Source: Cerasicoccus maritimus
GTDB taxonomy: Bacteria > Verrucomicrobiota > Verrucomicrobiia > Opitutales > Cerasicoccaceae
Direction of reading: 5' to 3'
Length of the DNA: 64,000 nt
NCBI GenBank assembly: GCA_031296935.1
Contig: JAVDPD010000014.1
Location: 1-64,000, forward strand
Below, piece after piece: positions 43,937 to 52,790 of this stretch. Numbering within the stretch: the stretch's first letter is position 1; each line of letters begins with the position of its first letter. The translations under genes were made by a program, and so were the position numbers. The notes under the pieces were generated by a model. It worked only from the letters and a program-made list of their open reading frames with translations. It made no database searches and had not been told where the DNA came from.

Positions 43937-44743
43937 AGTAAACTTACACGTGTTGGGTGGTAGTTGTCGCCGTCTGGGTTAGGCGGCGAAATGGAAAGTG
44001 TGCAGTTTTCTAATCTTACCCATATTCTGCAATAAAAAAGCGCGGACCTGGGCACTTGCGGGATGAAAACTATTCATGCAGTCCATGATGATTTGTCGCT
44101 TTTAGTTCATGTAGTGATTGGACTATTCTTAGCAGTAGGTGTGTTTGTCCAGATCGGCTGCGCGGCTATGCCGATGGCCGGAGCCTGCGTTCTGCGAGTG
44201 CCTTTCCCGAGTTGTCTGAGAGGGCGTCTAAAAAGTCTGATCGAGTCGGCGAGATGTATTCGAGAGGCAAAATTTCGGCTTCTGAATCGAGGCGAAACCA
44301 GTTTCGTCGAGATGAAGAAATGATATTTTGGCCTCGGAGGCGCTCTCCGACGAAGACCACTTGAGTTTTTAGACGCCCTCTTAGGTAAAATTTGCTGGGT
44401 TTCAGATCAGGTGTACGGGTAAATTCTATCCCCAGATCGACTGACTGATTAAACAAGATTTCATCACTTTAGGGAACTTCGATTCATTTTCTATGAGCGA
44501 GACGAAAGTGATTTAGATTTTGAGCGGTGCCGCTCAGTTCGAGGCTGGGCTTCGAGCCCAGGCATCAAACAGAGCGCTTTGCCTGCCTTTCAATGGTTGG
44601 GCGATCTCGTCTTATGGGAGGTTAACCGAAGTGCCCTTTAACAGCAATGTGATTGCCGAAACCGTGCACTGGAACGCTTTTTGTTGTAATTTATGGTCAA
44701 TGCGGCTTAACTGTGAGGCTGTTTAACTTCAAATCTGCTGGTC
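43937..44743. other. Gene-poor interval upstream of gnd
   Basis: About 800 bp without a convincing gene. It contains the gnd 5' region, one small inverted-repeat element (44219-44381) and a GC-rich palindrome near 44540-44565. The reading frame at 44063-44323 crosses one end of that element and is judged non-coding. Confidence 0.6.
44219..44381. repeat. 163-bp element with 16-bp terminal inverted repeats
   Basis: AGAGGGCGTCTAAAAA (44219-44234) and TTTTTAGACGCCCTCT (44366-44381) are perfect reverse complements enclosing 131 bp with no coding capacity. Such ends and size fit a MITE derived from a DDE-type insertion sequence. Confidence 0.85.
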
Positions 44744-45001
44744 ATGATAGAAGGTGTATTTTGGTTAACTTTTTCCATACTCTCAATCGGCTCTGCCGCA
44801 TTGGGCTGCTATCTGGTGTTCGCACCTCGTGACGCGTTGGCCGTGCGTTATCAGAATTACATGCTCGCGAAGACCATGCGTCCGCTGAAGGACGAGGATT
44901 TTGGCCACCTTCCTAAGATTGTATGGGGATTGAAGGGTGCCGGACTGCTTTGCCTCTCTCTAAGTGCAGGCATGATTGTGGGGGTTTCGCTTTTCCGCTA
45001 A
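44744..45001 (+). CDS. Small two-helix membrane protein
   Basis: 85 residues. Helix 1 is WLTFSILSIGSAALGCYLVFAP (about 7-28) and helix 2 is GLKGAGLLCLSLSAGMIVGVSLF (about 62-84), joined by a 30-residue charged loop (RYQNYMLAKTMRPLKDEDF). No family recognised. Possibly a small membrane chaperone or regulator. A strong terminator directly follows, so it is a separate transcription unit. Confidence 0.7.
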   Translation: MIEGVFWLTFSILSIGSAALGCYLVFAPRDALAVRYQNYMLAKTMRPLKDEDFGHLPKIVWGLKGAGLLCLSLSAGMIVGVSLFR

Positions 45002-45023
45002 GGTAGCCAGGGGATATTTGAAC

Positions 45024-45064
45024 GACCAAAGGCGATGGGTTGCACATCGCTTTTTTTGTTGGTC
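45024..45064 (+). terminator. Rho-independent terminator
   Basis: GCGATG (45032-45037) and CATCGC (45045-45050) form the inner stem, followed by seven T; GACCAA and TTGGTC (45024-45029, 45059-45064) extend it. Ends the small membrane protein gene. Confidence 0.85.
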
Positions 45065-45128
45065 AAGATTTAGAGGTGGATGCTTTTTGTGCGACCAGAC
45101 ACTGGTTAGATCGTTCGCTATTTGCGCT

Positions 45129-45578
45129 TTAGGATGCTTCTACACGCCACCGCCATTGCTTAAGACTCGTGGGGCGATAGTTCTGCTTTTGATAGAACGC
45201 CTCTGCCGGTGGATTATGCATGTCGGCAAGGAGCTGGAGGCGGTGGTAGCCTTTGACTTCGGCGGTGGCCTTCAGGTGATCCATCATTTGGCGACCGACG
45301 CCTTTGCCGCGAAAACTATAGTGCACGACGACGTCTTCGATCAGCCCAACGACACCACCCTCGGTCGTGGAAATTAGCTCTTGGATGGTTGCCATTGCGG
45401 CGACCACGCCGCTGACTTCGGCAACGAGGATATATGCGTCTGGCTTATCGAGGAGAAGTTTGAGGCCAGTGCGTTGTTTTTCGGCATTAAAGGCGAAATC
45501 GCGCTCAACTTTGGTGAGTTGACGGAGCAGTTCGACCAGCGCATTGAGGTCGGATTCCTGGGCTAGGCGAATGGCCAT
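45129..45578 (-). CDS. GNAT-family N-acetyltransferase
   Basis: 149 residues from the ATG at 45578 (MAIRLAQESDLNALVELL); an ATG four codons earlier is possible. The acetyl-CoA motif A is IEDVVVHYSFRGKGVGRQMMDHL, with the RGKGVG pyrophosphate loop. Motif B follows (KGYHRLQLLADMHNPPAEAFYQKQNYRP). The substrate is unknown; the family acetylates amines of small molecules or proteins. It lies downstream of the feo operon on the same strand but 60 bp away. Confidence 0.88.
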   Translation of the reverse strand: MAIRLAQESDLNALVELLRQLTKVERDFAFNAEKQRTGLKLLLDKPDAYILVAEVSGVVAAMATIQELISTTEGGVVGLIEDVVVHYSFRGKGVGRQMMDHLKATAEVKGYHRLQLLADMHNPPAEAFYQKQNYRPTSLKQWRWRVEAS

Positions 45579-45643
45579 GTGGTAGTGCAAAAGCGGATGT
45601 CTTTAGCGGCTATAGTGGCGAGTCGCCAGCCTGAACGCACCGT

Positions 45644-45775
45644 CTATAGCTTGGTCTTGTGGCAGTCGCAGTTGCCACCGCATCCCTTCTTCGGCGAGGT
45701 CGTTTTCCGCCACTTATTGAACAAAAATGCGGCTGCGGCTAGCACAATGGCGGCGACTACGATGGACTCCAGCAT
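45644..45775 (-). CDS. FeoB-associated Cys-rich membrane protein
   Basis: 43 residues: MLESIVVAAIVLAAAAFLF is a single membrane helix, followed by a basic turn and the cysteine cluster KGCGGNCDCHK. This is the FeoB_associated family, small proteins encoded directly after feoB and thought to help ferrous iron uptake. It starts 2 bp after the FeoB stop codon, completing a feoA-feoB-small gene operon. Confidence 0.9.
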   Translation of the reverse strand: MLESIVVAAIVLAAAAFLFNKWRKTTSPKKGCGGNCDCHKTKL

Positions 45776-45777
45776 GG

Positions 45778-48042
45778 TTAAGACAGAATGGCGGTTCCGA
45801 GTTGATAGACCAGCACGGCACCTAGCCAGGCAATGCTCGTTTGGAACACGAAGCTGCCTGCCACCCACTTCCAGCCGATTTCCTTGGCCATGACGGCGAG
45901 CGTGGCACCGCACTGTTGGCACAGGGCGAAGAATACCATGATTGCAAAGACGACGGGCAGGGTGAAAATTGGCGTGCCAGCGCGGGGGCCTTCCTTCCAG
46001 GTGGCGTTGCTCAAAGTGGTCATCAGGTCCGGGGATTCTTCGTCCACATCGCCGCCGAGGCTATAGATAACGCCCAGTGTGGAGATGATGACTTCACGTG
46101 CGGGGAAGCTGGCCACAACGCCCACAGTGATCTTCCAGTCGAAGCCTGCGGGTGCAAAAACGGGTTGGATCGCTTTGCCGATGCGGGCCATGAAACTCTG
46201 ATTGATATAGGCCGCATCAATGGTGTTGCTTAGCTCGACGGAGAGCTCGGAGTCCGGGTCATCCAGAAGCGAAGCGCTGGCGGGATTGGGCTCAATGTGC
46301 TCGGCGTAAAATTCCTTGGTCACTTCATCTTCAAGCCCTGCTGGACGCGGGAAGTAAAGCAGCGCCCAAACGATGACGGTGATCGCCAGGATGATTGTGC
46401 CGGCGCGGATGACGAATTCTTTGCCTGCCATCCACATGCGGAAGAGCACGTCTTGCATGCGCGGGAGACGGTAGCTGGGCATTTCCAGGAGGAAAGGTTG
46501 CGGCTTGGTTTTGATGACAAATTTCGTCAGGATGTAAGCAGCGGGCACCGCAACCAATAAGCCAACAATGTGCATCACAAACAGCGCCAAACCGGCGGCC
46601 CATGGCCCGTATTTGGGCTCCACAAAGGCTCCGATCAGCAGCACATAAACGGGCAGGCGCGCAGAACAGCTCATGAGCGGGGTGACGAGGATCGTCACCA
46701 TGCGGGCCTTGGGGTCTTCAATCGTGCGGGTGGCGAGGATGCCTGGGATGGCGCAGGCGTAGCCGGACAGCATGGGCACGAAGCTCTTGCCGTTGAGGCC
46801 ACACCAGCCGAACAGTTTGTCCATCAGGAAGGCGGCGCGCGCCATGTAGCCGGTGTCTTCGAGTAGCGCGATGAAGAAAAAGAGGATCAGAATTTGCGGC
46901 AGGAAGATGGCAAACGCTCCGACGCCTTCAATGATGCCGTCTGTCATGAGGCTACTCATCATTGGCCAGGGCTCTAGCCAGCCGCCCACGATGCCTTGCA
47001 CCCAGCCCTTGAGACCGTCCACAAGGTCCATGAGCGGTCCGGCCCAAGAGTAAACTGCCTGGAAGACGACGTACATCATGGCCGCAAAAATAAGCAGCCC
47101 GGCAAAACGATGAAGCATTAGTTTGTCGATGGACTCCGTGCCATCGGGGCCGTTGGGAGCGTCTCCGGCTTGCTTGATTACGCCCTCGAGGAGTTTGTCG
47201 AGGTGCTTGTAGCACAAAACGGCTTCAGCCGCCATGGGATTGAGTCCCAGCTTACGAAGGTTTTCGCGGCCTTCGCTGATTGAGGCGCGTACTTTCTCGT
47301 GGTTGCTCTGGACGCGGTCGAGCACGGCGGAATTCGCGTCGAAGAGCAGGCGTCGCACTTCCATGTCGGTCAGTGGGACGGCGGTATGCCCATCGGCAGC
47401 GCAGTGGATGTTGTTGACGGCTTCGTTGACTTCCGCTGGCCAAGTCATGGGTGCGAGGCAGCGTTCCTGCGTCGCGGCTTTGGAGATGGCGTCGCGCAGC
47501 TCGCTGATGCCGATGCCTTTGCGGCCGACGGTGGCGACGATGGGGACGCCGAGTCGTTTTTCGAGCTCAACGATGTCTATGCTCAGCCCTCGCTGTTCGA
47601 GTGCGTCCCAGAGGTTGAGTGCGATGACCATGGGGATGCCGAGCTCGGCAATCTGCATGGCCAGGAAAAGATTGCGCTTAAGGTTGGTGGCGTCGATGAC
47701 GCAGACCACGATGTCTGGCCGCTCAATGCCGGGTAGGTGTCCACTCAGAACGTCTACCGCAACGCGCTCGTCCAGCGAACTGGCCGAGAGGCTATAAGCG
47801 CCTGGGAGGTCGATCATGGTGGCCGGACCATCAGCCAGGTAAGCCGTGCCCAGCTTTTTCTCGACGGTGACGCCTGGGTAATTGCCAACACGCTGACGCA
47901 TGCCCGTAAGGCAGTTGAACAGCGACGTTTTGCCGGTGTTCGGGTTGCCAATCAGCGCAATATGCTTCATGCGCTGGGCCGCAGCTGGTTCAGCGGTGGT
48001 GGACACGGTTGGTTTGATACCTTTAGACAGCGACGGGCTCAA
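45778..48042 (-). CDS. feoB: Ferrous iron transport protein B
   Basis: GTP-dependent Fe(II) importer of the inner membrane. 754 residues. The N-terminal G domain has G1 GNPNTGKTS (residues 32-40), G2/G3 NYPGVTVEKK and DLPGAYSL, G4 NLWD. The membrane domain carries the Gate signatures PMLSGYACAIPGILATRT and the second one, VVASFPAREVIISTLGVIYS. The start MSPSLSKGIK overlaps the feoA end by 20 bp, so translation is coupled. A plausible alternative start is MKHIALIGNPN (codon 25). No clear Fur box was found upstream of feoA. Confidence 0.97.
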   Translation of the reverse strand: MSPSLSKGIKPTVSTTAEPAAAQRMKHIALIGNPNTGKTSLFNCLTGMRQRVGNYPGVTVEKKLGTAYLADGPATMIDLPGAYSLSASSLDERVAVDVLSGHLPGIERPDIVVCVIDATNLKRNLFLAMQIAELGIPMVIALNLWDALEQRGLSIDIVELEKRLGVPIVATVGRKGIGISELRDAISKAATQERCLAPMTWPAEVNEAVNNIHCAADGHTAVPLTDMEVRRLLFDANSAVLDRVQSNHEKVRASISEGRENLRKLGLNPMAAEAVLCYKHLDKLLEGVIKQAGDAPNGPDGTESIDKLMLHRFAGLLIFAAMMYVVFQAVYSWAGPLMDLVDGLKGWVQGIVGGWLEPWPMMSSLMTDGIIEGVGAFAIFLPQILILFFFIALLEDTGYMARAAFLMDKLFGWCGLNGKSFVPMLSGYACAIPGILATRTIEDPKARMVTILVTPLMSCSARLPVYVLLIGAFVEPKYGPWAAGLALFVMHIVGLLVAVPAAYILTKFVIKTKPQPFLLEMPSYRLPRMQDVLFRMWMAGKEFVIRAGTIILAITVIVWALLYFPRPAGLEDEVTKEFYAEHIEPNPASASLLDDPDSELSVELSNTIDAAYINQSFMARIGKAIQPVFAPAGFDWKITVGVVASFPAREVIISTLGVIYSLGGDVDEESPDLMTTLSNATWKEGPRAGTPIFTLPVVFAIMVFFALCQQCGATLAVMAKEIGWKWVAGSFVFQTSIAWLGAVLVYQLGTAILS

Positions 48043-48253
48043 CTTCGACCAAGGCGGCTTCGCGCCGTCTCAGGCTGAGTTTCTGTCCTTCGAAAGTAAT
48101 GGCGATGGGATCTCCAAGGGGTGCAACTTGAGCCATTTCGATTTCCTGCCCGGGCAGCAGCCCGAAATTCGCCAAGCGCTGGCAAATTGCGTGGTTGAAA
48201 TTGATGGCGGTTACCCGGCAGCGACGGCCGATTTGAATTTGGTCAAGGCGCAT
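48023..48253 (-). CDS. feoA: Ferrous iron transport protein A
   Basis: 76 residues, SH3-like FeoA domain: MRLDQIQIGRRCRVTAINFN, RLANFGLLPGQEIEMAQVAPLGDPIAITFEGQKLSLRRREA. It binds the FeoB G domain to stimulate transport. The 3' end overlaps feoB by 20 bp. The LGDPI and LSLRRxEA motifs are the family's most conserved parts. Confidence 0.95.
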   Translation of the reverse strand: MRLDQIQIGRRCRVTAINFNHAICQRLANFGLLPGQEIEMAQVAPLGDPIAITFEGQKLSLRRREAALVEVEPVAV

Positions 48254-48414
48254 GGCTTTTATTGGTTTAGGCTAAGGTATTTGTTCGAAACCGAGTCTCA
48301 AGCACAATTGACGCCATGAGGGCACTTTTCCCTGCGAGGGGTTCTCAGTAGAAGGCGTTATTGATGTGGCAATTAGGGGTATTGATTTTCATGCATGGCA
48401 TCCGCTACTCGTTT

Positions 48415-48879
48415 CTATTTGGCGGGGGGAAACCATTGGTAGAGGAAAAAATAGACCAACACGCCGGTCACGCTGACGTAATACCACAGCGGAAAGGTCC
48501 ATTTTGCCCACTTCTGATGTTTCTCGAAGCGTCCCTGGAAGGCGTGCCAAAGCGTAATGAAAATAAGCGGCACAATCACCATCGCCAAGAGAACGTGGCT
48601 GATCAGCATGGGAAAATAGATCCACGCCCAAATGCCTTCGCCGGTAAAGTGGGTGTTGACGGCCTCACCCGCGCTGGCGCGCAGACCTTTGTGCAGTAAG
48701 TAGGAGATCAGGAAAACGACGGACACTGTGAACGCGCTGAGCATGATGAAGCGGTGCGCCTTCATGTTTTGCTCGCGGTCAATCTTGATCAGGGTGAAGC
48801 CGACGGTGAGCAGGAGGGTTGCCAGGCCGTTGAGGGATGCATTGATGGCTGGCAGGCTGTGGAGTAGTTCAGTAGACAT
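48415..48879 (-). CDS. DUF420 membrane protein
   Basis: 154 residues with about four membrane helices: INASLNGLATLLLTVGFTLI, FIMLSAFTVSVVFLISYLL, IYFPMLISHVLLAMVIVPLIF and LWYYVSVTGVLVYFFLY. The HRFIML and ISHxxLA histidines, plus the WAKWTFPLWYYVSVTGVxVY ending, are typical of DUF420 (YozB/CtaM). CtaM is needed for cytochrome oxidase maturation in Staphylococcus. Start MSTELLHS at 48879; the longer frame starts inside the divergent gene. No cytochrome oxidase gene is close by. Confidence 0.9.
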   Translation of the reverse strand: MSTELLHSLPAINASLNGLATLLLTVGFTLIKIDREQNMKAHRFIMLSAFTVSVVFLISYLLHKGLRASAGEAVNTHFTGEGIWAWIYFPMLISHVLLAMVIVPLIFITLWHAFQGRFEKHQKWAKWTFPLWYYVSVTGVLVYFFLYQWFPPAK

Positions 48880-48990
48880 ATTGTTGAAGAGCAGAGGAGT
48901 TAAGGCAGGCGTGTGATGAGGAAAATTGCAAACCGATAGCATCGAAATTCCGGGTTGAGCTCGCCTCAAGTGTGCCGATTATACGGGCTA

Positions 48991-49596
48991 ATGCGTTTGT
49001 GCTTCGCAATAAGTTTCCTGCTTTGGGCGGCCTCGACTCACGCTGTCGGGCAGTGGATGAGCATTTTGCCGGACTATGTGGTGGTCGGCATTACGCGCAT
49101 TGGCGAGGCTCCGGCGGATGTCGTGGTCGAGTCGGCTGCGGGGGATTCCGTTCACCGACGAGTCGGTGATTGTGTGGGCGAATTCGTGATCGCAAACTTT
49201 GTCCGCGTCGAGGGCGAGTGGTTTGTCGAAGTTCGACGGGAGGGCATAGGCTATCTTTTCGCGTGCAAGCGCCCGCAGGAAGCGCCGTTTGCAGCGGGTC
49301 CTTTGGCTAACGCCTACAGCGCCGGTCTCATCGGCCGGGATGGCAAGCTGACTCACGACGGCCGCAATGCCATTGCCGAGCACCTGTTGGCGATTGCCAA
49401 CGCTGGGCATGAGTACGTGGCGTATACCGGCGCCGAAAAAGTAGACTTCGTCGACATGGCCAAGCAGGGGTATTTGTCACCCGATTTGCTCCAGCCGGTA
49501 GCGGGGGAGGACTACTCGCAGATCGTTGTCTCCAGTCGCGGCGGCGCACTCATGGTCCGAACCGGCTTTGGCGAAGTCGTTCGCTGGGCTTATTAA
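48991..49596 (+). CDS. Exported protein, paralogue of the gene at 50373
   Basis: 201 residues from MRLCFAISFLLWAASTHA, a signal peptide; an earlier in-frame start at 48955 would put 12 residues before it. Resembles the protein at 50373 in order: YVVVGITRIGEAPADVVVE near the N-terminus, a middle GLIGRDGKLTHDGRNAIAEHLL segment and the end AGEDYSQIVVSSRGGALMVRTGFGEVVRW. No known family. Together with the gene at 50373 it flanks the DUF4126 gene, suggesting a duplicated local module. Confidence 0.7.
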   Translation: MRLCFAISFLLWAASTHAVGQWMSILPDYVVVGITRIGEAPADVVVESAAGDSVHRRVGDCVGEFVIANFVRVEGEWFVEVRREGIGYLFACKRPQEAPFAAGPLANAYSAGLIGRDGKLTHDGRNAIAEHLLAIANAGHEYVAYTGAEKVDFVDMAKQGYLSPDLLQPVAGEDYSQIVVSSRGGALMVRTGFGEVVRWAY

Positions 49597-49617
49597 TCGC
49601 TCAGTCAGGCGAACGCC

Positions 49618-50256
49618 CTACACAATCGCGGCGGCAGCGGCGGCTTTCTTTTCCTGGGAGCGGCGCTTGAAAAAGCGGATGATCGTGCGGACCACGAAGA
49701 ACATCAAAATCAGCACCAAGATGCTGGCCAGGATTGGCACGAGGATCGCCAGTAGCGCCGTGACGATGGAGCCGCCAAGCTCGGCCGTGGAAATGATCGG
49801 GTTGCCGACTCCACCGGTGGTGGCCGTCGAGGCCCCGCGGGTGATCACGGATGCGCCTTGGACAGCGCCTGCGGTTCCGCCACCAGCGATGGCTGCGGCG
49901 ATCCATTGGAAGGCGCCGTCGCCCATGAAGTCTGGCATCACGGCGCTGCTGATGAAGGTGCCCGCGATCACGGCGGCGGGCGTGGCGATGGAGTCCAGCG
50001 CGTTGTCCAACCAGGGAATGTAATAGCTGGCGATCTCAACCCCGGTTGCGACGCCGAGGGCGAGGGTGACTGGCGTGCTGCCGAGCCATTCGTAATTTTG
50101 CCCCAACATTTGCTCGAAATTGATGCCGCCAAAGGCGTCCACTCCGGTATTGGCCGCCAGGCTGGCGACAAATAACGGGACGAACACCCGAAAACCACAG
50201 GCCGCTGCGAGGCCAATGCCCACGAGAACGGCCATGATCTGATTTACGCTTTCCAT
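49618..50256 (-). CDS. DUF4126 membrane protein
   Basis: 212 residues. It begins MESVNQIMAVLVGIGLAAACGFRVFVPLFV, the conserved start of DUF4126 proteins. The central part (GVEIASYYIPWLDNALDSIATPAAVIAGTFISS) and ALLAILVPILASILVLILMFFVVRTI are membrane helices. The function of the family is unknown. The start at 50256 was chosen because the 45 upstream codons have no helix or ribosome site. It converges on the protein gene at 48991 and diverges from that at 50373. Confidence 0.85.
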   Translation of the reverse strand: MESVNQIMAVLVGIGLAAACGFRVFVPLFVASLAANTGVDAFGGINFEQMLGQNYEWLGSTPVTLALGVATGVEIASYYIPWLDNALDSIATPAAVIAGTFISSAVMPDFMGDGAFQWIAAAIAGGGTAGAVQGASVITRGASTATTGGVGNPIISTAELGGSIVTALLAILVPILASILVLILMFFVVRTIIRFFKRRSQEKKAAAAAAIV

Positions 50257-50372
50257 CGTGCTATCTAAACTAAGCTTTTTTCGCGCCAGGAGAAGGCTAG
50301 ATTCACGCCTCTGTTGGCGTTCTAATGGACACGCGATTTGCAGACGAGTTTCGCAGGTGATATCATTTAATA

Positions 50373-51140
50373 ATGAAAGCGGCCTGCTCATCGCTTCTTC
50401 TGTTCTTCGCTTGGGTAGCGTTGGCTGCGGCGGATTTTGGGTTTGGCTTTGGTTATGCCTTTTTGCAGCCGCTGGGGGACTACCGGATTGTCGGCGTGAT
50501 GCGCGTGGGTGACGAAGTCGAGGCCGTGGTCGAGCGCACCAAAGATGGCGCGCGGACTTGGGTGCGTGAGCAATCGACGTTCGATGGTTATGTGGTCGAG
50601 CGAATCGTGCCGCAGGGGGCGGCGTCTACGCTGGAGGTGTCCCGCGCTGGCCTGCGTTACCAAATCGGATTGCGGGCGCCCAAGGGCGGGCCGAAGGTTC
50701 AATTTGACACGGAGATGGCGCGCCTCAATGGAGACACCGACGCGCTGGGCAACTTGACGCGGCAGGGACGCGCGAAGATACTCCATCAGGTCAGTTGTTT
50801 CGCCAATATTGCTCAGAAACTGATGGCCAGGGAGCCGGCAAAAACTGAATTTTCAATGAACGATGTTCGCACCCTCTACCAAGCGTATAAGCTCTATGGG
50901 GAGATTCCGGAGGAGCGGGAGATGGCTGATCCATTTTCCGAAAAACCTCTGGAATGGCAGATTGCGGATTTTATTGAAGAGTTTCATTCCGTGGCGGGGG
51001 AGAGCTATGCGGGTATCGTGATTACTGCGGGCACGACTCAGCTCAGCGTGACCACGGCGCGGGGGGAGGTCGTGACCTTTGCCATGCAAGAGATGAACGG
51101 GGAGAATCTGTTCGAAAGCATATTCAGTTGTGGAAATTAA
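50373..51140 (+). CDS. Exported protein, paralogue of the gene at 48991
   Basis: 255 residues with an N-terminal signal peptide (SLLLFFAWVALAAA). GDYRIVGVMRVGDEVEAVVE and the end AGESYAGIVITAGTTQLSVTTARGEVVTFA parallel the gene at 48991. The middle has an inserted helical segment (NDVRTLYQAYKLYGEIPEEREMAD). No known family. Probably periplasmic. It converges with the Y-family polymerase gene 31 bp downstream. Confidence 0.7.
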   Translation: MKAACSSLLLFFAWVALAAADFGFGFGYAFLQPLGDYRIVGVMRVGDEVEAVVERTKDGARTWVREQSTFDGYVVERIVPQGAASTLEVSRAGLRYQIGLRAPKGGPKVQFDTEMARLNGDTDALGNLTRQGRAKILHQVSCFANIAQKLMAREPAKTEFSMNDVRTLYQAYKLYGEIPEEREMADPFSEKPLEWQIADFIEEFHSVAGESYAGIVITAGTTQLSVTTARGEVVTFAMQEMNGENLFESIFSCGN

Positions 51141-51171
51141 CGCCTCGCTACCGCTCCTTCCGGGGGGGGGG

Positions 51172-52419
51172 CTACGGCCCGGCGGGCATTTGGTCGTTTT
51201 CGGTTTCAAGGTCGGGGATGTGGGTAAAGGCGATGCGCATGGGGGTGTCGTTGCGGGCGGCGTGGCCGCCGGCGTAGTAAAGCGTCTTGGCGCCGAAGCG
51301 CTTGTTGAGCGAGTCCATGGCGGAGTCGAGCTTCACATTGCGCGGGTTGTTCATGTGGGTGAAGAGTGGGTTGGTGTAATTTTGCGCGGAAACAAGCTCG
51401 CCGAGGACCACGCTCACCTTGCAGGGGGAGGGGGCGTCAGGGGGGATCTCGGCCCATAGCTGGCGGAGCTCACGCAGGAAAATCCGGCTTTCCTGCGTGG
51501 GGAAAAACCGCGTGTCGCGGCCCCAGCGGTAGTCGAAGCCCAGGCGCACACTGATGGAGAGGCTGCCCGCGTAGTGGTCGAGCTTGCGCAGGCGCATGGC
51601 AGCTTTTTGCGTGAGGCGGTGGAGGACGGCAAAGGCATCCTCGGCATTGCGCAGGTGGGGGGGGAGGACGTGGGAATGGCTCACCTGGCGGCGGACGGTT
51701 TCGGCGTGCTCAATGATCTCCCCCCGCAGCTCGGCGTACATTCGGTCGCCCTCGACGCCACCCCAGATCGAGTGGAGTTTCTGGCGACTACAGGCGTAGA
51801 GGTCCTCAATGGTGTGCACGCGGTGGCGGAGCAGGCGCTGGTGCATGCGCTTGCCGATGCCGTAGATGTCCGAGAGGTCGAGCGTGGCCAGCGGGCCGGG
51901 GAGGTTGTGCTGGTCGAGCACGGTTAGCCCGCGGGGCTTGTTCATGCCGCTGCCGATTTTAGCCAGAAAGGGGTTAGGGCCGATGCCGATGGAGCAGGAG
52001 ACGTGCTCGCCGGCCACACGGGTAATAGTCGCCCGAATGCGCTCAGCCAGGGCGGTGGCTTCACGCTCGTTTTGCCAACTGGGGGGGAGGGCGCCGCAAA
52101 ACTCATCGATGGAGCGGATGGTGATGTCGGGCAGGCAATGCTCGGTCACGGCGTCGATGATGCGGTGGTGGATCTGGATGTAGTTGGCGTGTCCGGCCTC
52201 CACAAACTGAATGCGCGGGCACAGCCAGCGGGCTTCGCGGACGTTGGTGCCCGTTTTGACGCCGAAGGCCTTGGCCTCATAGCTGGCGGCAATGCAGCAG
52301 GTAGAGTCGGTCATCATGGGCACAATGCCCACCGGCTGGCCCCGTAATTTGGGGTCGCGTTGTTGTTCGCAGGAGGCGAAGTAGGAGTCGAGGTCGACAA
52401 AGAGATAGCGTAAAGACAT
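51172..52419 (-). CDS. Y-family DNA polymerase (DinB/UmuC superfamily)
   Basis: 415 residues. Translesion polymerase: catalytic residues FVDLDSYFAS (Asp9), then SIDE (residues 103-106, the catalytic Asp-Glu pair). The thumb/HhH segment is LDLSDIYGIGKRMHQRLLRH, followed by the little-finger region. It is closer to UmuC/ImuB-like members than to classical Pol IV by its overall pattern, but the SIDE active site is intact, so it should be catalytic. The start MSLRYLFVDLDS is at 52419; a GTG six codons earlier is possible. Two direct 16-base repeats lie upstream (52426-52499), which might bind a damage-response repressor. Confidence 0.92.
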   Translation of the reverse strand: MSLRYLFVDLDSYFASCEQQRDPKLRGQPVGIVPMMTDSTCCIAASYEAKAFGVKTGTNVREARWLCPRIQFVEAGHANYIQIHHRIIDAVTEHCLPDITIRSIDEFCGALPPSWQNEREATALAERIRATITRVAGEHVSCSIGIGPNPFLAKIGSGMNKPRGLTVLDQHNLPGPLATLDLSDIYGIGKRMHQRLLRHRVHTIEDLYACSRQKLHSIWGGVEGDRMYAELRGEIIEHAETVRRQVSHSHVLPPHLRNAEDAFAVLHRLTQKAAMRLRKLDHYAGSLSISVRLGFDYRWGRDTRFFPTQESRIFLRELRQLWAEIPPDAPSPCKVSVVLGELVSAQNYTNPLFTHMNNPRNVKLDSAMDSLNKRFGAKTLYYAGGHAARNDTPMRIAFTHIPDLETENDQMPAGP

Positions 52420-52425
52420 GGCTGG

Positions 52426-52499
52426 TAAAATGTTCACCTTTAACCGTAGTCTTTTGCGTTATGATTGCAAATAAAAACAGTACTAAAATGTTCACTTTT
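52426..52499 (-). promoter_or_regulatory. Direct repeats upstream of the Y-family polymerase gene
   Basis: TAAAATGTTCACCTTT (52426-52441) and TAAAATGTTCACTTTT (52484-52499) differ at one position and are 58 bp apart. On the transcribed strand they read GTGAACATTTTA. A TGTTC half-site recalls the LexA motif reported for Verrucomicrobia (TGTTC-N4-GAACA), but the second half is not conserved. They could be operator sites for SOS-type control. The rest of 52500-52790 shows degenerate GC-rich repeats (two copies of CTACCTCAG...GTTGGATT) and no gene. Confidence 0.55.
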
Positions 52500-52790
52500 C
52501 GGCCGTTTCGTTGTGCGTTGAACAGCAAGGGTTTCGGTGGCGCGTCAGGCTGGAGGCCTGATGGTTTGGTAGCGGTTTTGGAGTGTTTTTTTAGGTTGGC
52601 AGGTGGCGCTTCTGAGTTGGGAGAGCAGACATTAGCCAGGGAAGATGTTCAGCATGGGGTGCGGCGCGGGACGCGCCTGCGCTACCTCAGACAGTTGGAT
52701 TAGGGCACAGGCGGGACGCCTATGCTACTTTCGGCGAGGCAATGTAGCGGCTTGTCTGGAGACTGCGCCCTACCTCAGGAGTTGGATTGG

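Noticed and set aside
44063..44323. 86-codon frame with a lipoprotein-like start
   Set aside because: It crosses the left end of the 163-bp inverted-repeat element and ends in its interior; non-coding more likely.
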